Shown here: piece after piece, positions 41,134 through 53,300 of the stretch
Position numbering within the stretch: position 1 is the first letter of the stretch
How the letters are laid out: the number at the start of each line of letters is the position of its first letter
NCBI RefSeq assembly: GCF_000346465.2
Contig: NC_034015.1
Span: forward strand, 3,559,845 to 3,623,844
Length of the DNA stretch: 64,000 nt
Direction of reading: 5' to 3'
From: Prunus persica
Lineage: Eukaryota; Streptophyta; Magnoliopsida; Rosales; Rosaceae
Translations under genes and position numbers: made by a program
Notes under the pieces: model-generated
Databases searched by the model: none
What the model was told of the DNA's origin: nothing
The model's input: only the letters and a program-made list of their open reading frames with translations

Positions 41134-41539
41134 CTACAAATTTTGGCTGGAGCAGTGTTGTATTGAAAAATTTGTCATGCTTTCTATCAAACAAGAAGAA
41201 ATCACTAGAAGAGAATATGGAAGTAATGAATGGGGTCCAGTACAATCGAAATTATTTGGAATGTATTTTTTAGGTGGAAGATAATAGGAAGGGGATCCCC
41301 AAGGAGAATCAAAAAGTGATGTTCGAAAACTATGTAGAAGTCAAATAAACAGCTCTTGGATAAGGAGGTACTGGCTTGGGACTTGTTATTGTTCATCCTC
41401 TGGTAAGTAAGATATATAAATTCCATTTACTTGTTTAAGAATATCTTGAATATAGGGCATGCATTGTTGGGCTCATTTTGGTACATATAGTTGTCGTACT
41501 GGGCTAAAAATTTATTTAGACTCAACCTTGGATTTTTTG

Positions 41540-42265
41540 GGCCTCAACAATCAGAAAAGAGATTGTAGGGATCCAACAAATGGATGAGAAACCCTTCTAT
41601 GAATATTGGGACCGTTATAAGAGACTCTTTCATTCTTGCGCTCATCACAACATACAAGAATGGCTTCTTATGTAATATTTCTATGAAGGCCTTCTTGATT
41701 TTGATAGAATGATGGAGAATGCAACTTCCGGAGGTAGTTAGATGACCAAAAATGCCTAGCAAGCAAGAGAAATGTTTGAGAGTGTTGTTGACAATTCTCT
41801 CCAATTCAATTATTGAAGACCTCCACCAAAGAAAGCCAGAGTTTATGAGGTAAGTACTTCTTCGCATGTTGAAGCTCAAATTACTAATTCAACCAATTTT
41901 GGTGAAACAAATTATGCATGTACCATCCAAGGTTTGTGCCATTTGCACTATACCAAATCATAAAACTAAAGGTTGTTCACAAGGAGTCGAATTATCTTTC
42001 AATGATGTCATAATAGAGCAAGCTAGTGCATTTGGATCATACCCGAACAATCAAGAATGATCCCTTCTCGCAAACATACAATCCCAGTTGGCGCAATCAT
42101 CCCAATTTTAGATGGAGCGATAACCAAAATGTTCAACAAGGATCATCTCAACATTACCAAGGCAAAAATCGTACTCATCCACCTCATGGTCAATCTCAAC
42201 ATTACAATCAACCAAGCTCAAGCCAATCGAACAAGCAACATCAAGGAAAATCTCTACAAAAATAA
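41540..42265 (+). pseudogene. Gypsy gag remnant
   Basis: Scattered frames show Retrotrans_gag text: a relic of the FYEYWDRYKRLFHSCAHH type (41,605-41,650), YFYEGLLDFDRMMENATSGG (41,670-41,740), then KVCAICTIPNHKTKGC (zinc-knuckle-like, ~41,930) and DPFSQTYNPSWRNHPNFRWS (~42,060-42,115), matching gags such as R2's YNLGWRDHPNFKW. At least five stops and several frame changes. No protease, RT or LTR was found with it. The residues quoted come from more than one frame. Confidence 0.75.
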
Positions 42266-42639
42266 ATAAAATAGAGGGAGACGTTCTCAAGGAGAAGAAG
42301 AAGTTTTTCCACATGCAAAATATGTAAACTCTTTCTAAGTATATTTTAATTTGTTTTGGTAATAAATATGAGGAACTAAACCTCATAACTAGGGCTTAGG
42401 TTGTACCCCTAGACATGATTACTCTTTTGTTTTGATGCTTGAAGTTGATGGAATTTCTATATGTTATTGATGAATTCATTTTTACTAAATTAATCTATCA
42501 TTGATGGATGTTTTCTTTGATTAGCTATATTTGAGAGCACGTTTCTTGTGATTGTTGGGATAATATGAATCTTCATTTTTTTCCTTAATAACTAATGATG
42601 AAGTAAGAATCATTCATGTGATTTGGTTTCTTGAATTCC

Positions 42640-42835
42640 TAGGCAAACACAATGCTAGATCCTTGGAAAGTGCTTGTAACACTGAAACTCTATTAGATCC
42701 TTGGAATCTCAAAGAACTTGTAACACTGAAACTCTATTAGATCCTTGGAATCCCAAAGAAACTCTATTAGATCCTTGGAATTCCAAAGAAACTTTATTAG
42801 ATCCTTGGGATTTTAAGATTTATCCCATACAATCA
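42640..42835. repeat. Short tandem repeats of TTAGATCCTTGGAAT
   Basis: Five copies of (TT)AGATCCTTGG(A/G)A within ~180 bp, several with CTCTATTAGATCCTTGGAAT plus CCCAAAGAA, and a longer GTGCTTGTAACACTGAAACT-like unit repeated twice. Likely local slippage inside an old retroelement. No other function seen. Confidence 0.8.
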
Positions 42836-42977
42836 TTTCAGGATAACGATAGGTGAAGGCTTTTGTTATATCTTAAAAGCAAGCTGGTTCAAATTTCTTG
42901 TGCTAAATGTTGATGAGTCCTTATAGATGAATTGAGTTAAGAACCACATATGTCTTCTACCAAACGAATGTAATTAA

Positions 42978-45910
42978 CACTACAAGAAAAATACCATATA
43001 ACAACATGAATATAACAACGTGCGTTTAATGGGTGTTGTAAAATATACTTTTAACAACATGCTTTTAAATGCGCGTTGCCTAAATTTTTTTTGACAACAT
43101 GCAAAAACTGTGTGTTGTTAAACAGCTATTTTACAACACACACAAGCGTGTTGCAAGTTTCACTGAAATCTACAACGTGGCTAGTATGTTGTGAATTTTT
43201 TTTTTTTGGTAAGAGAAAACATATATGAAGTGACAACAAAGTTTATGCGGGAAATTTTTTCGCGAACTCCCTTCATTTTTTTTGGACTGGGCAAACTCCC
43301 CCTGAGTATACTTGGTTTTTTTTTTTTTTTCTTTTATGAAAACCAAGTTCAAATTGAGAAACCCATTCAGCCTTAAGCCCTCTCGCTGTCTCCTCCTCTT
43401 CCACCCCTCTCCCCTTCTCTCACCTCCCCCCTTTATCGCTACTTTGGTTTTCAGCCTATCCCTCTCAAACACCCCTTTCTCTCCCTTATTTTATTGCTAT
43501 TTCATATGTTCTAGGAAGTCCAAGCAAAGGAAGCATATGTAAGGCCTCATCCTTCTTTTCAATGGCTAACGAAAATTATAATTAACTTTAAATTTTAAAT
43601 TTTTGGTTATTCTCTTTTGATTTTCAACTTCCTATGTTATTTTTGGGGTCCAATTTTGGTTTTGATTGTTATGAAGGATTTATTGGGTTTCCAAAAGCTA
43701 TTCTTTGAATTGCTCTGTGTAATATTTGTCAATCCATAGGATTTCGGTTTAGGATTTGGGCATTCACAATTCCTTCCATTCAATTTAAGGCTGAAAGTGT
43801 TTTTTTCCCCTTCCTTAGGCATCTCTGATTCTGTTAGGTGGGCGGAAGACACCACTCTAGCAAGTCGCTCTACTCGTGAAGGAATCTGCTTCAAGTTCTC
43901 TTACATGTATGGTATTCCTTTTCTTCTTTAAGTCTATTTTCTTCATTTTCTTTACAGTATTGGCATGTTCTGCTGTTTCTTTTCAACCTAAATCCAATCT
44001 TTCTATGAATTTCTCTACAATCTCTTTCTAATTTGTTCTTTTTATTGTTACAGTTTCCTTTTTTGGGGCTTTCTCTCTGTAGTGACTTGTCCATTCTCGA
44101 GTGATTATTTCTTGCTCCATTTTGAATGTTAGCTTATTGCTCATTCTTTGCTCTGTTATTTGGATGTTAGTTTGAATCTCTCTATTTTTTGTTGGTACTT
44201 CACATTCTTACTTGAATCTCATTGGAAACTCTAATGGAACCACTAGTTTTAAATTTCCCTATGTGTTCATTTGGTTATGAACTTTCATTTTGTTTTTAGT
44301 TTTGGATTCATTCTTTATTTTGTTTGGAATTTGGAACACTGATTTCTAATTATGAAACATCTCTCTATTAAAATAACTTCATTAAATACATGTAATCTGA
44401 TTTGGGGCTGGGGCATAAGGTCTTGTTTGTAGGTGCTGTTTTGAAGGAGATGAAAAGAGAAGAGGAAATTGAAAAGCAGACAAAGGAGATTACTCCACCA
44501 AAGTTAAAGAATATGCCCTCTCACGCCACAGTACCCTCAAGAGGTTTGAGTTTTTAACTTATATTTTGAGTTTTAGTTTCCAATCTTTGTTAATAATTTG
44601 TGCAGGCTTATAGTTTCCATTTATATGTAGATGGATTTATAGGCAAGGTGAGGATTCTAAATTAGGTTCCAATCTTTTTTCTTTTTTCCTACAATTTTGT
44701 TTCTTGAAGATTTGTTGGCTTTGTGCAAATGGAGAACAAGTTTAATTTTGAAACCCCACACATCAATTGATTAAGCTAGTCTCTCTCCCACTTTGACACA
44801 TGCAAACAAGCACATTTTGTTTTTGTTGAGTTTCTTTGTTCTAGGGAAATTTTTTTGTTCGTGAAAATTACAATGGATGACTGCTAAAATGAGTTTTTTA
44901 AACAAAAATGCAGGGGATTTTGATAAATGGCCAAGGCCACATATCAAATACAAGTTTGATTCTTGTTAGCTTGTGTCTGCTATTACTAGGAGGTTTTACT
45001 AGGAGGTTTTTGCATAGGTTACATGTGGTTTGGTGTGTTAGAGATTGATTTTTGTTGTTATATTCATGAGTGTATGGGTTGGAGACCAGCATCAATTTGT
45101 TTCAGGCTTCAATAGGAGTGCTAGTCAGTTTTTTTCTTTTTCTGTTATTTTTTAGGATGATGCTGTTTGAATTTTATTAGTTATAAAGTGAATTTTGAAG
45201 AATATTGTCATACTGAATTGTGTTTGGGTAGGTGGGTTCCATTAGCAGGTTCATCCTGAATTGTAAGCATTATTCATATTTTCTATTCAATTTGAAACTT
45301 ATATATACAATTTTTTTTTCTTTCTCAATGCACATAGTTTATGATTAGAAGATCATTCTCTCTGTTTTTTCTTGTCCAAACCTTTTCAGAAGATATTTAA
45401 GATGGTGAAAAAAGCTCGGAAGCATAGTAAGGGGGAGCTTGGTGGATTATGTGGAGTTTGTTGATATTGTAGAAGTCAAAGAACTACAAAGGAGAAGCTT
45501 GAGTGTACCTTATTTGGTGATAATGAAGGTATACATATGTATAGATATGTAGAACTTGACTTGTAGGATAATCATGTGTATAAATTTGGTTTAGGTTTAT
45601 TCTTGTTATTAGGCATGTAGTTAGCAGCCCTAGAATACTTTCATTTTTTATAGATTTTATTTTGTTTTATTGTACCTCTGATATTGTATGCTTTTGAATA
45701 ATATTAATAAGCAATTGATACGGTTTTTTGTAGATGGAATGGCAAAAAAAACAAAAAAAACAAAACAAAACGGATTATGTATTTTTCATTCACTAAGGTG
45801 ATTAAAATGATTACAGTGACTATAACAATTGAAAATAATAATAAAACTGTACAATTTAATATCACAACGTGCTAAGACTCTTCCACAACATACGCGTGTT
45901 GCTATAATTT
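42978..45910 (+). mobile_element. CACTA-like element E, left end only
   Basis: CACTACAAGAAAAATA at 42,978, a canonical CACTA terminus, is preceded by TAA. From there to ~43,200 runs an array of paired ACAACATGC / GCGTGTTGT-type motifs in both orientations. Similar motifs appear again at 45,858-45,905 (CACAACGTGC, ACAACATACGCGTGTTGC). No GTAGTG right terminus was found. The interior carries exon-like pieces I cannot identify: LKEMKREEEIEKQTKEITPP near 44,440-44,500 and MVKKARKHSKGELGGLCGVC at 45,401-45,460. The right limit given here is where the proteasome-like text starts. Confidence 0.6.
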
Positions 45911-46390
45911 GATGGAGCAATTATTTTGGGTGTTGACTCAAGTAGAGCAAGTAGTCGAACTTGAAGCATTATGATGAGAACACGAAGATTAAAATATTCA
46001 ATGGCTTGGTTTTCGCAGCAAAGTGTAGATATAAGAAAGATGTCGATCACATAAGTATAGGGATACCAAACCCTTTTATCGCTCGCAACAGAACATTATG
46101 TGTTTATGATTAAGAATAAAGAAAAAAATACAGTTTCTTTAGGTGGGGTATGGGATGCATATACTCCTCAAAAGTTTGAGGTACATCATACAAAAGGGAT
46201 AAATTCAATCTTAAAGAAGTATGTAGCAATTGGTAGTGGAGTTGTATATGCTTATTCGTTCTTGTGTAACGCGTACGTAATAGGCCTATCATGTGCACCT
46301 TGCAAGCTATTACGGAAAAAAACTATTATATGTTCTGCCTTATATAATAGGCTTACTGGGGGTGAGATTAGCCATATTTACATTTTTGAA
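45911..46390 (+). pseudogene. Proteasome beta5-like (PBE-type) pseudogene, copy 1
   Basis: Peptide text in shifting frames aligns, without gaps, to the 20S proteasome beta5 C-terminal half: YVAIGSGVVYAYSFLCNAY corresponds to the family's SVGSGS.YAYGVLD.GY, and KKTIICSALYNRLTGGEISH corresponds to RRAIYHAT.RDGASGGV.S. Near the start, DGAIILGVDSSRAS matches the family's EGV.VAADSRAS (active-site Asp17 region). Stops and frame changes occur after ASSRT (~45,962), near 46,050 and 46,110. About 480 bp with no recognisable introns in the aligned part. Not a functional subunit. Confidence 0.65.
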
Positions 46391-46570
46391 TGCGTCAAGC
46401 TGAGCATGACATTGATGTTCCATGTTCTTTTTTTCCTCTGATCATGATTGATGTTTCCATTTTCCTTTTTCCTCTAATCATGAATTAATTGCATGTTGAT
46501 GTTTTGGTAGTTTTGTTGTTAATTAATTAATTTCATTCAATATTTTTTTTTTTGGGTATTTTAGAATGCA

Positions 46571-47010
46571 CAACACCACCGCTATTGCCTTCTTTATTGA
46601 TGGAGTAATTATTTTGGGTGTGGATTCAAGGAGAGCAAGTAGTCGAAGTTTAAGCATTATGATGACACCACGAAGATTAAAATATTCAATGGCTTGGTTC
46701 TTGCAGCAAAGTGTAGACATAAGAAGGATGTCGATCACATAAGTATAGGGATACCAAACACCTCTATTGCTCGCAACAGAATATTTTGCGTTTATGATGG
46801 ACAAGAAAGTAAAAAATATAGCTTCTTTTGGTGGGGATGGGATGCATAGACTCCTCAAATATTTGAGGTACATCATACAAAAAGGATAAATCCAATCTTA
46901 AAGAAGTATGTAGCAACTGGTAGTAGAGTTGTATATGCTTATTCGTTCTTGTCTAACGGGTAATTAGTGGGCCTACCATGTGCACCTTGCAAGATATTAG
47001 GTAAAAATAG
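46571..47010 (+). pseudogene. Proteasome beta5-like pseudogene, copy 2 (tandem duplicate)
   Basis: Nucleotide near-copy of 45,911-46,330 by eye. It begins slightly further upstream, with NTTAIAFFIDGVIILGVDSR; the TT would be the mature N-terminal threonine region of a beta subunit, followed by the Asp17 block. Later text (WDA, stop, then FEVHHTKR and YVATGSRVVYAYSFL) parallels copy 1. A stop follows WDA at 46,848, and the copy fades after ~47,000, before the GG box seen in copy 1. Confidence 0.62.
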
Positions 47011-47059
47011 TATTGTATGCATTGCCTTATATTAGGTAAAAATAGTATTGTATGTATCT

Positions 47060-47260
47060 CCCATCACAAGCCCGCAGTATCCTTTTCATTAAGAAGTGAG
47101 TTGACATGTTTGTAGTCATCGGGGCTTACCTTGATGACTACTTCTCCAGGCGCTAACTTCTCACAGACAATGATAGTCTACTTGAATGAAGTGGGTAAGC
47201 CGTTTAAAAAGTGCCGTGCAAATGCATTGACATGACCGGACTTCATTTTAGAGAGTGGAT
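47060..47260 (-). other. Unidentified minus-strand coding-like remnant
   Basis: Read right to left, 47,256 to 47,075 gives MKSGHVNAFARHFLNGLPTS, one stop, then TIIVCEKLAPGEVVIKVSPD and DYKHVNSLLNEKDTAGL. The composition looks protein-like but I know no family for it. It may be a small captured or decayed gene piece. Confidence 0.35.
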
Positions 47261-47422
47261 ATAAGAGAGGAGGAGGGAGTATAAAGAGGAGGAAAGAATA
47301 TTAAATAGGGTGAGGGAAGGAGGAGGAGGGAGTATATAGAGGATGAGAGAGTATTAAAGAGGGTGAGTGCTGAAAAATGTTGTTGCTCAATTTGTGCAAA
47401 ATAAATAAAATTTACTAGTTAA

Positions 47423-47543
47423 TTAATTGTGCAGCATTTACTAATGTTTACCATTTATTATTATTATTTTTCTGAAAATTCTTACAATTTATTTAACTAT
47501 TATATAAATATGCACAACTCTCCATCAATCACACACACACACA

Positions 47544-47597
<54 letters not shown>

Positions 47598-47806
47598 CTA
47601 TCTATCTATATATGTCATTTTTTTATATATAAAAAATAAGGATTATGAAGATATATTTGACAATTTCAGAAATTTTCTATTAAAAATTTGCTTTGTTAGG
47701 GTCTTGATCAAGACTGTCTTCAAATAATTTTGATGTATTCTTATTTCAAATAATTTGATGTATTCTTGTTAAGGATAGCAATTGCCGACATGACCCGAAT
47801 AACGAC
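47423..47806. repeat. Empty-site paralogue of the CACTA-B insertion locus
   Basis: Matches 48,834-48,871 joined to 59,411-59,697: TTTACTAATGTTTACCATTTATT, then ATTATT and TTACAATTTATTTAACTATT, a CA/CT/TA microsatellite, GATTATGAAGATATATTT, TTTGCTTTGTTAGGGTCTTG and GACATGACCC. It lacks the transposon. The single ATT at 47,457-47,459 corresponds to the duplicated target. Confidence 0.9.
47530..47610. repeat. Compound (CA)n(CT)n(TA)n microsatellite
   Basis: CA repeats, then CT repeats to about 47,578, then TA/TCTA repeats. The corresponding tract at 59,482-59,534 is shorter and differently composed, as expected for slippage after duplication. Confidence 0.97.
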
Positions 47807-48166
47807 TCAAACTATGTATAGAAAATTAGGGGGGGTTCAGCCCACATGACTAAAATTATGGGTCAAATTTGAGTCAACACGCCATGACAAGTTTAATAAA
47901 CAGTGAATTTAAGGTTAACTTACCAACCCACGAAATGACCTACTTGCCAATTTTGGCACATGCTTGTGTCTTTTTTTACTTAATAGGTGATGATTAAGTA
48001 GCTAGGTAGAGATCTTTCATGTGCACAAGAGGATAAATAATGTTGGGTATATATATTTTTAACACGCTCCACATTTGAAATATAAAAAAGCACAAGGCAT
48101 AAATTAATTAATTAATTGGGAATAATGTATGTACAAGTTCCACATATTCTTCGCCTGATTTGTACG

Positions 48167-48168
<2 letters not shown>

Positions 48169-48205
<37 letters not shown>
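48169..48205. repeat. (GA)n microsatellite
   Basis: About 18 uninterrupted GA units, next to a frame that encodes an (RE)n peptide by accident. No gene is inferred from it. Confidence 0.97.
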
Positions 48206-48208
<3 letters not shown>

Positions 48209-48871
48209 TGGACTGTACCTCCTTTCATTATTTTATTTTTTTATCTCTTTCTTCTCTTGGTTGTTGTCCCATCCTCTGTTTTAGTTCCTATTTTTGCAGG
48301 CCTGATCTTGCTAATAGATAGTCTCCATAATCCTCGTGGTCCCAAGAAAATGTCATAATATGGCCAAGATATCTCTACTCTGATTTCATTTTTGCAAACA
48401 AAACAACTACAAAAGGAATGTTTTTTGATGGAAATACAAAAGGGATGTTGATCCTATTAAGCATTGGAAAGGAAAACTTATGAGCCCCTAAATCAATAAC
48501 AATAGCGTACATGAAAAATAAAGTTCCTATTCAAAAAATGACAAAAAATATTATAGCTTAACTAAATGCTTCTTAACCCTATTATTAACTAACTAAATAA
48601 CTAAATGCTTCTTGATTCAATCTTTGAATTTGAAAAGAGAGTAAATTATAAATACCTACATTGGGCCCGATTGCAATATTCCTGCATGCTGATATCTAGC
48701 TTGGTGGATATGATACTCTCTATATTTGCTAGGTCCGGGTTTTAAATTGAATACTCCTTCACACTATGCGTCCTTAATTTGTTGTAGAGAGGCACAGCCC
48801 ACCCTCTTCCCTAAATGCAACGGCCCCATGTTCATTAATTGTGCAACTTTTACTAATGTTTACCATTTATT

Positions 48872-49560
48872 CACTACTACGATTTACTATTTGCGCGACG
48901 GAAGTTTGCGCGACGAACATTTTTTCGTCGCGCAAAAAGCACTATTGCGACGAAAAAAAAATACTGTAGCGCAAACAACAGAACACTAGCGCGACAAACA
49001 GTTTCGTCGCGCAAACGATCTATGCGCGACCAACATTAATTTCGTCGCGCAAAGGTAGGGGAAAAAACCCGGTTTTTTTTCTTGGCGCCAGAATCTTGCG
49101 CGACGACAACAATCGTCGCGCATGATAATATTGCGCGACAATTATAAGAATTCGTCGCGTAAAGATGGACAGAAATTTGTCTCATTTTTTTTGGAGGTAA
49201 AAAACTTTGCGCGACGAAAGTTTTCGTCTCAAAAGACAACTTAGCGCGACGGAAACATGTACCGTCGCGTAAGAAAACGAGGGATACTTATTTTTGACGC
49301 CAAAATGCAGGGTGGATAAAATTTTTTTGCGCGACGGAATTACCTTCGTCGCGTAAAGTGTAATGCCTTGCGCGACGAATAATAATATTTGCGCGACGAA
49401 ATTTTGTGCGACGAATAGTATTATTCGTCGCGCAAAAAAGCAGATGTCGACAGGTAATTGCGCGACGAAAATGTTGTTTTGTGCGACGGAAAAGTGGGTT
49501 TTCGCGACGGCATTTTGCGCGACGGATTTTTGATGTTCGTCGAGCAAAGTCCTTCTTCTT
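48872..49560. repeat. CACTA-B left terminal array of paired GCGCGACGAA motifs
   Basis: Over a dozen copies of TTGCGCGACGAA or TTCGTCGCGCAA, mostly as inverted pairs separated by ~5-20 bp of unrelated spacer (for example 48,909-48,936). Variants include GCGCGACGGA and TCGTCGCGTAA. Each motif contains three CpG sites. By analogy with En/Spm these are probable tnpA binding sites. Confidence 0.9.
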
Positions 49561-50043
49561 CATATTAGTATCTGCCATTGCAGAGGCAGAATGCAGAAAT
49601 TGCATTCTGCCTCTCTCTCACTCTACCTGCCGCTGCTCTGCTGTGAATTCAGTACATTCATTGGGTATGTATTTTTATTCGTTAGTTGAAATATATTAAT
49701 GTAAATTCGTAGTAACGCTATTAATTTTGTTATCGTTAGGGATATTTGTGATTAGTGATTGGTGGAGAACGATTGAGAAGGTATGTTATTGTAAAAGTTT
49801 GTTTGTTATGTTTGTAATTTTTTTGTGAAGTTATATGTGTATAATGTTGTGAAATTGTGCGTGACATAGCACAATGTGTTGTGATGTACGAAGTTAATTG
49901 AAATTAACTTCGTACTTTTATTTTTATGTTTAGTACACGTAGTTTCCCGTTCGAGATTAGTTGGATTTCGTGCATGGATGCGTAATGCATGACTGCGGTC
50001 CAATTAATTCTTGAATTGTCCCATTATTTGGACAGTTTGGTAA

Positions 50044-50246
50044 TGCATAGTGTTGTCACATAATCTTCGGCTACAGGATTAGGTTTCGATTGTGGAGATT
50101 TCGGTGTCATCTCGGTACGTTCTTCGGGTGGTACGTAGGTATTTATACCTATGCCCACTTCAAGAACTGTGTCGAGATGCTGCCGAAATTAATCCACGTC
50201 GAAATCTAATCTCATGTAGCCGTAGGTTACGTGACAGGACTATGCA
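50044..50246. repeat. ~100-bp-arm imperfect inverted repeat (hairpin) upstream of tnpD
   Basis: Arms 50,044-50,141 and 50,144-50,246 are reverse complements with scattered mismatches; the centre is AGGTATTTATACCT (50,138-50,151). Matching blocks: TGCATAG / CTATGCA, CTTCGGCTACA / TGTAGCCGTAGG, GATTAGGTTTCGA / TCGAAATCTAATC, TCATCTCGGTACGTTCTT / AAGAACTGTGTCGAGATG. It lies in the leader ~100 bp before the tnpD start. Confidence 0.85.
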
Positions 50247-50347
50247 TTCCTGAATGGGATAGGGCCCTTACCGGAGGCATAAGGTGACATTATAACTTCG
50301 TATGAAGTTGTTGTGATTGTTGTATCGTGATTGTGGTTTCAGGAATT

Positions 50348-53300
50348 ATGAGCAGAAGGTGGATACAGAACCCGAATAGATGCGCAGACGAATACTTGGA
50401 TGGAATCGAGGATTTTATTGAGTTTGCACGTAGACACAACCCGGGTGCAACTAGAATCCGTTGTCCTTGTAGGAGGTGTAACAACACGTTGTGGGAGACA
50501 ATTGAAAATGTTGGATTTCATTTAGTAAGGAATGGAATGATTGAAACATATAGCATTTGGAACCTTCACGGCGAACAAGTAGACCATGCTTCGTCTTCAA
50601 ATGCCCCAAGAGTGGACAATGTTGAACCTATTGTGGATCCTAATGATCAAGTCATGGGTATTATACAGGATGCTTTTCCATTCACATCGACCAACATCAA
50701 TCAGGAAGGGGAAGATGACGTGCCTACACCAATAGACAGTGCGGAGTTTGAACAGTATGAAAAACTGTTAAAAAATGCCAACCAAGAGTTATACCCGGGG
50801 TGCGAGAGCTTTTCCGTTCTCACTGCCATTGTGGAGCTAATGCACGGAAAAATAAAGTATCGTATGTCGAACTTGTGTTTCGATTACTTTTTGGGAGTTT
50901 TCAAAAGAATGCTTCTGACGGACAATTGTTTGCCAAAAGACCATAAACATGCACAGAAGGTGTTGCATGGTCTTGGATTGGGTTATGAAAAAATTCACGC
51001 TTGCAAAAACAATTGCATGTTATTCTACAAAAAGCATGAAACGTTGGATACATGCCCTATATGCAATGAGTCGAGGTTCAAAATGACATCCCAGAATAGA
51101 ACGACTAAGATACCATAAAAAGTCATGCGTTATCTGCCCCTTAAACCTAGGTTGCAGCGATTGTATATGTCGACGCATACTGCCACAGACATGAGATGGC
51201 ATAAGGAAAAACGGGTAGACGATGATGTGATGCGGCATCCTGCAGATGGGGAGGCATGGAAAGAGTTCGATCGAACATTCCCCGAGTTTGCTGCTGATCC
51301 CCGAAATGTAAGATTGGGACTTGCCACTGACGGATTCAATCCGTATGGGGTTCTAAACCAACACCACAGCACTTGGCCGATTTTCGCATTCCCATATAAT
51401 TTGCCGCCTTGGAAATGCATGAAAAAAGAATACATGATGATGACTGTTTTGATAATTGAGGATCCTGGCAGGTCAATTGATGTGTACTTAAGGCCTCTGG
51501 TTGATGAGCTGAAAGATTTATGGACAAACGGTGTTCGCACGTACGATAAATCAACTGGGAGGATGTTCACTTTGCGAGCAGCAGTTATGTGGACTGTGAA
51601 TGATTTTCCAGCATATGCAATGGTTTCTGGGTGGAGCACAAAGGGTTATATGGCATGTCCTGTATGCAAGGAAGATGTAACTTCTGGTTGGCACGCGGGA
51701 AAAGTTTGTTACCTTGGTCATCGGAGATGGTTGCCATGGGACCACGAGTGGCGATAAAAAGATAAAGAGTTCGACGGGAACACAGAGCGTCGCCTCAGAC
51801 CTAGAGAATGGTCCGGTGATGAGATCTTGGAACAGCTGAACCGTTTGGATTTTGCCCCGTTCGGGAAAACAGTTAGTCGGACCAGACCTTCTACACATTT
51901 GAACTGGACGTACAAGCCTATGTTTTTTGAGCTCCCATATTGGTCGAAACTGAAATTGAGGCACAATCTAGATGTGATGCATGTTGAGAAAAATGTATTC
52001 GACACATTGGTGGGCATGATTCTAGATATCGAGGGGAAGATGAAGGACACGATCAAAGCTCGTCTTGATTTGGAAAGAATGGGCATACGAAGGGGTTTAT
52101 GGATGAATAGGGACAGTGATAAAGCTAGAAGGGATCTTGCATTCTTTTCTATGAAACCGAATGACAAAAAAGAGTTTCTAAAGTTTGTATCGTCTGTCAA
52201 ATTTCCCGATGGGTATGCTTCTAATATCGCACGTTGCGTGAATGTCGATGGGGGTAAATTTACTGCACTTAAGAGCCATGACCGCCATGTGTTCATGCAA
52301 CGCCTACTTCCTGTGGGTATTCGACACCTACTGCCGGAAGATGTGGTGAAGCCAATCATATTGTTATCCAGATTTTTTTCCCAACTGACGGCAAAAACAT
52401 TGCAGAGGACAGACATGTTTCAGTTGCGCCATGACATTGTCCAAGTCCTATGCAAGTTTGAGATGATATTTCCTCCAGCTTTCTTTACAAGTATGATGCA
52501 CGTGATGGTTCACTTGCCAGAAGAGGCATTGCTTGCTGGTCCTGTCAACTATCGCTGGATGTATCCAATAGAAAGGTATATAATCTTTATCATTTGTGTA
52601 TGCATCATTATCGACACTTTGCTAATTTGTATCATATCGTTTTATTTTGGCAGGCTTCTCGGAGAGCTGAAAAACAGTGTACGCAACAGGGCAAAGCCCG
52701 AAGGATCAATTATAGAGGCTTGGGTTCAATATGAGTCGCTTACTTTCTGTGGAATGTATTTAAAAGATGTGGAGACGGTTTTCAATCGTCCTCAACGCAA
52801 TAATGACGGAGGTATGAGAAATGAAAACTTTCTGTTTTTGCCCAAAGCGCACGACCATTTGGAGATCCTGAATGAGGAGAGTCGTTTTCTAGAAATGACA
52901 TGGAGTAGCGCATTGGTTCGTACTGAACAATTGTGATGAGATAATGGCCTACTTAGATGAGCATGAACAGATGATGAAGCGAGAACATCCATCACATTTG
53001 GTTGCCCGGAAACACCGTGAATTATTTCCACAATGGTTTTTGGATTCTGTAAGTTATAGCTGTTTTGTAATTGACAAATATAAATTGTAGTATTTAATTT
53101 TGTCAGACTAACATATAAATGGTTTTGTATATTCTTAGGTGAATAAATTGAAATCATCGAATTCCCCCACTTACAGTGATGAGTTATATAAGTTGGCGTT
53201 CGGCCCAATTTGCGCTGAATTGTTCTCGGGTTGTAATGTTAACGGCGTCAAATTTTTGGGGGCCGCACGAGATGACAAGTTGTGTACGCAAAACAGCGGT

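Noticed and set aside
43191..43542. Small plus-strand genes near the element E end
   Set aside because: Text is from T-rich and C/T-rich leader-like DNA, without homology; might be a 5' leader but no coding exon was confirmed.
48872..49560. CRISPR-like appearance of constant motif and variable spacers
   Set aside because: Plant nuclear DNA, motif is only ~10 bp and occurs in inverted pairs with irregular spacing at the ends of a transposon; no cas-like genes.
49182..49605. Open frames on both strands over the CACTA-B left array, with repeated RRTK/FVAQ text
   Set aside because: They are made by repetition of GCGCGACGAA / TTCGTCGCGC; the peptide is an artefact of the motif and no family or start context supports a gene.
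51130..52416. Long minus-strand open frames across tnpD-B (up to 232 residues)
   Set aside because: Shadow frames of the transposase coding strand, without family match.
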